From contig DEKQ01000167.1 in assembly GCA_002353975.1 (NCBI GenBank), positions 1-5,250 on the forward strand: 5,250 nucleotides of DNA, read 5' to 3'. Origin of the DNA: Prevotellaceae bacterium UBA2718. GTDB lineage: Bacteria > Bacteroidota > Bacteroidia > Bacteroidales > Bacteroidaceae. The position numbers and the translations under genes are program-made. Each line of letters begins with the position of its first letter. The first letter of the stretch is position 1. Below, one piece after another: positions 4,913 through 5,250 of this stretch. Below the pieces are notes generated by a model that ran no database searches, was not told the DNA's origin, and saw nothing but the letters and a program-made list of their open reading frames with translations.

Positions 4913-4944
4913 CAAAGATAGACATTTTTCTTTTATCTTCCAAA
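4913..4944 (-). promoter_or_regulatory. Consensus-type minus-strand promoter of the predicted sRNA
   Basis: On the minus strand TTTG (4944-4941), a 20-bp spacer and TATCTTTG (4920-4913) fit the Bacteroidota vegetative promoter (TTTG at -33, TAnnTTTG at -7). Expected start of transcription is about 4908-4906, which coincides with the start of the closing stem of the predicted RNA. Confidence 0.65.
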
Positions 4945-5130
4945 TAATTCAGATCTTTTTTGCAGGTTTTTCTTTATACGACATCTATTTTTTAAAATTT
5001 ACACTCAGGCAAACAAGCCTCCAAAAACATGGCTAAAAGCTGTAATTATGCCTAAAAGAAAGGTATTGACACAGATACCTCTCTCTTTTACTGGAAGAAT
5101 AGATTTCCCGTAATTTTTTGAGAAAAAGAG
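4921..5130. other. AT-rich spacer without a gene
   Basis: No credible coding frame on either strand. It contains long T and A runs, a short stem AGGC/GCCT (5007-5020), and a better hairpin at 5055-5086 listed separately. The left end carries the minus-strand sRNA promoter and the right end meets the next plus-strand promoter. Confidence 0.6.
5055..5086 (+). terminator. Possible A/T-flanked hairpin terminator
   Basis: AGGTAT (5061-5066) pairs with ATACCT (5075-5080) around an 8-nt loop. The A-rich left flank and the CTCTCTTTT right flank allow further broken pairing. It lacks a clean T-run straight after the stem. It could end read-through from the nuclease-like gene before the next promoter, on either strand. 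Confidence 0.35.
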
Positions 5131-5160
5131 TTGAGTTTACAAATAAAAGTTGTAACTTTG
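5131..5160 (+). promoter_or_regulatory. Consensus-type plus-strand promoter for a gene beyond the window
   Basis: TTG (5131-5133), a 19-bp spacer and TAACTTTG (5153-5160) match the Bacteroidota promoter form. Transcription should begin near 5165. No start codon for a long frame is visible before the window ends at 5250, so the gene it drives lies to the right with a leader of at least about 85 nt. Confidence 0.7.
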
Positions 5161-5175
5161 CACCTGCAAACTCGC

Positions 5176-5225
5176 GCCATACCGTCTCCATATATATAAA
5201 AGGGACGGAGTGGCATCTGGAGGGA
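5176..5225 (+). promoter_or_regulatory. Structured 5' leader hairpin
   Basis: GCCA (5176-5179) and CCGTC (5182-5186) pair with GACGG (5204-5208) and TGGC (5211-5214), separated by a 2x2 internal loop. CC/GG pairing near the top (5188-5189 with 5202-5203) and an AT-rich loop (ATATATATAAAA region) complete it. A purine-rich GGAGGG (5219-5224) follows directly. It lies a few bases after the predicted transcription start, so it may stabilise the mRNA or regulate it. I do not recognise a riboswitch class. Confidence 0.5.
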
Positions 5226-5250
5226 GCAACTACATAAGTAAGCGTTGACT

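Overview
The window looks like chromosomal DNA from a Bacteroidota bacterium, most likely order Bacteroidales and probably near Prevotella. The evidence is threefold. Promoters fit the Bacteroidota form (TTTG or TTG, about 20 bp, then TAnnTTTG). Coding starts have AT-rich leaders with no clear Shine-Dalgarno. The branched-chain amino acid gene order leuC-leuD-(second LeuA-type synthase) is one I associate with this group. The genus is a guess.

Left part (1-3651): the end of a leucine/isoleucine biosynthesis cluster on the + strand. It holds leuC without its N-terminus (cut by the window edge), leuD, and a LeuA/CimA-type acyl-CoA/2-oxoacid condensing enzyme with a C-terminal regulatory domain. 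It closes with a strong intrinsic terminator at 3616-3651. LeuC and LeuD are the two subunits of the iron-sulfur isomerase that acts on the product of such a synthase. No leuB follows, so the dehydrogenase must be encoded elsewhere or upstream. The leuC-leuD gap carries a short direct repeat. The 231-bp leuD-synthase gap is filled by a composite repeat element whose right end supplies the ATG at 1991; the repeat is open in frame, so an automatic call can start falsely at 1766.

Middle (3652-4297): about 650 bp with no convincing gene but much structure. There is a pair of heptanucleotide arrays around a GC-rich hairpin core, three 19-bp imperfect palindromes on a 22-bp grid, a four-unit heptamer array next to a long hairpin, and an AT-rich motif present once on the left and, as an inverted pair, just before the next gene. 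Three unrelated arrays in this window share a 7-bp period and sit beside GC-rich hairpins; this is the most unexpected pattern here.

Right part (4298-5250): a lower-GC, 170-residue orphan protein resembling CdiA C-terminal (tRNase-type) toxin domains. Its promoter -7 box lies directly against its start codon. It has no visible immunity partner. Converging on its 3' end is a predicted minus-strand small RNA of roughly 115 nt with a good promoter (4944-4913), a 7-bp closing stem and a terminator hairpin (4830-4803 followed by T5). The window ends in the structured 5' leader of a further + strand gene, driven by a consensus-like promoter at 5131-5160.
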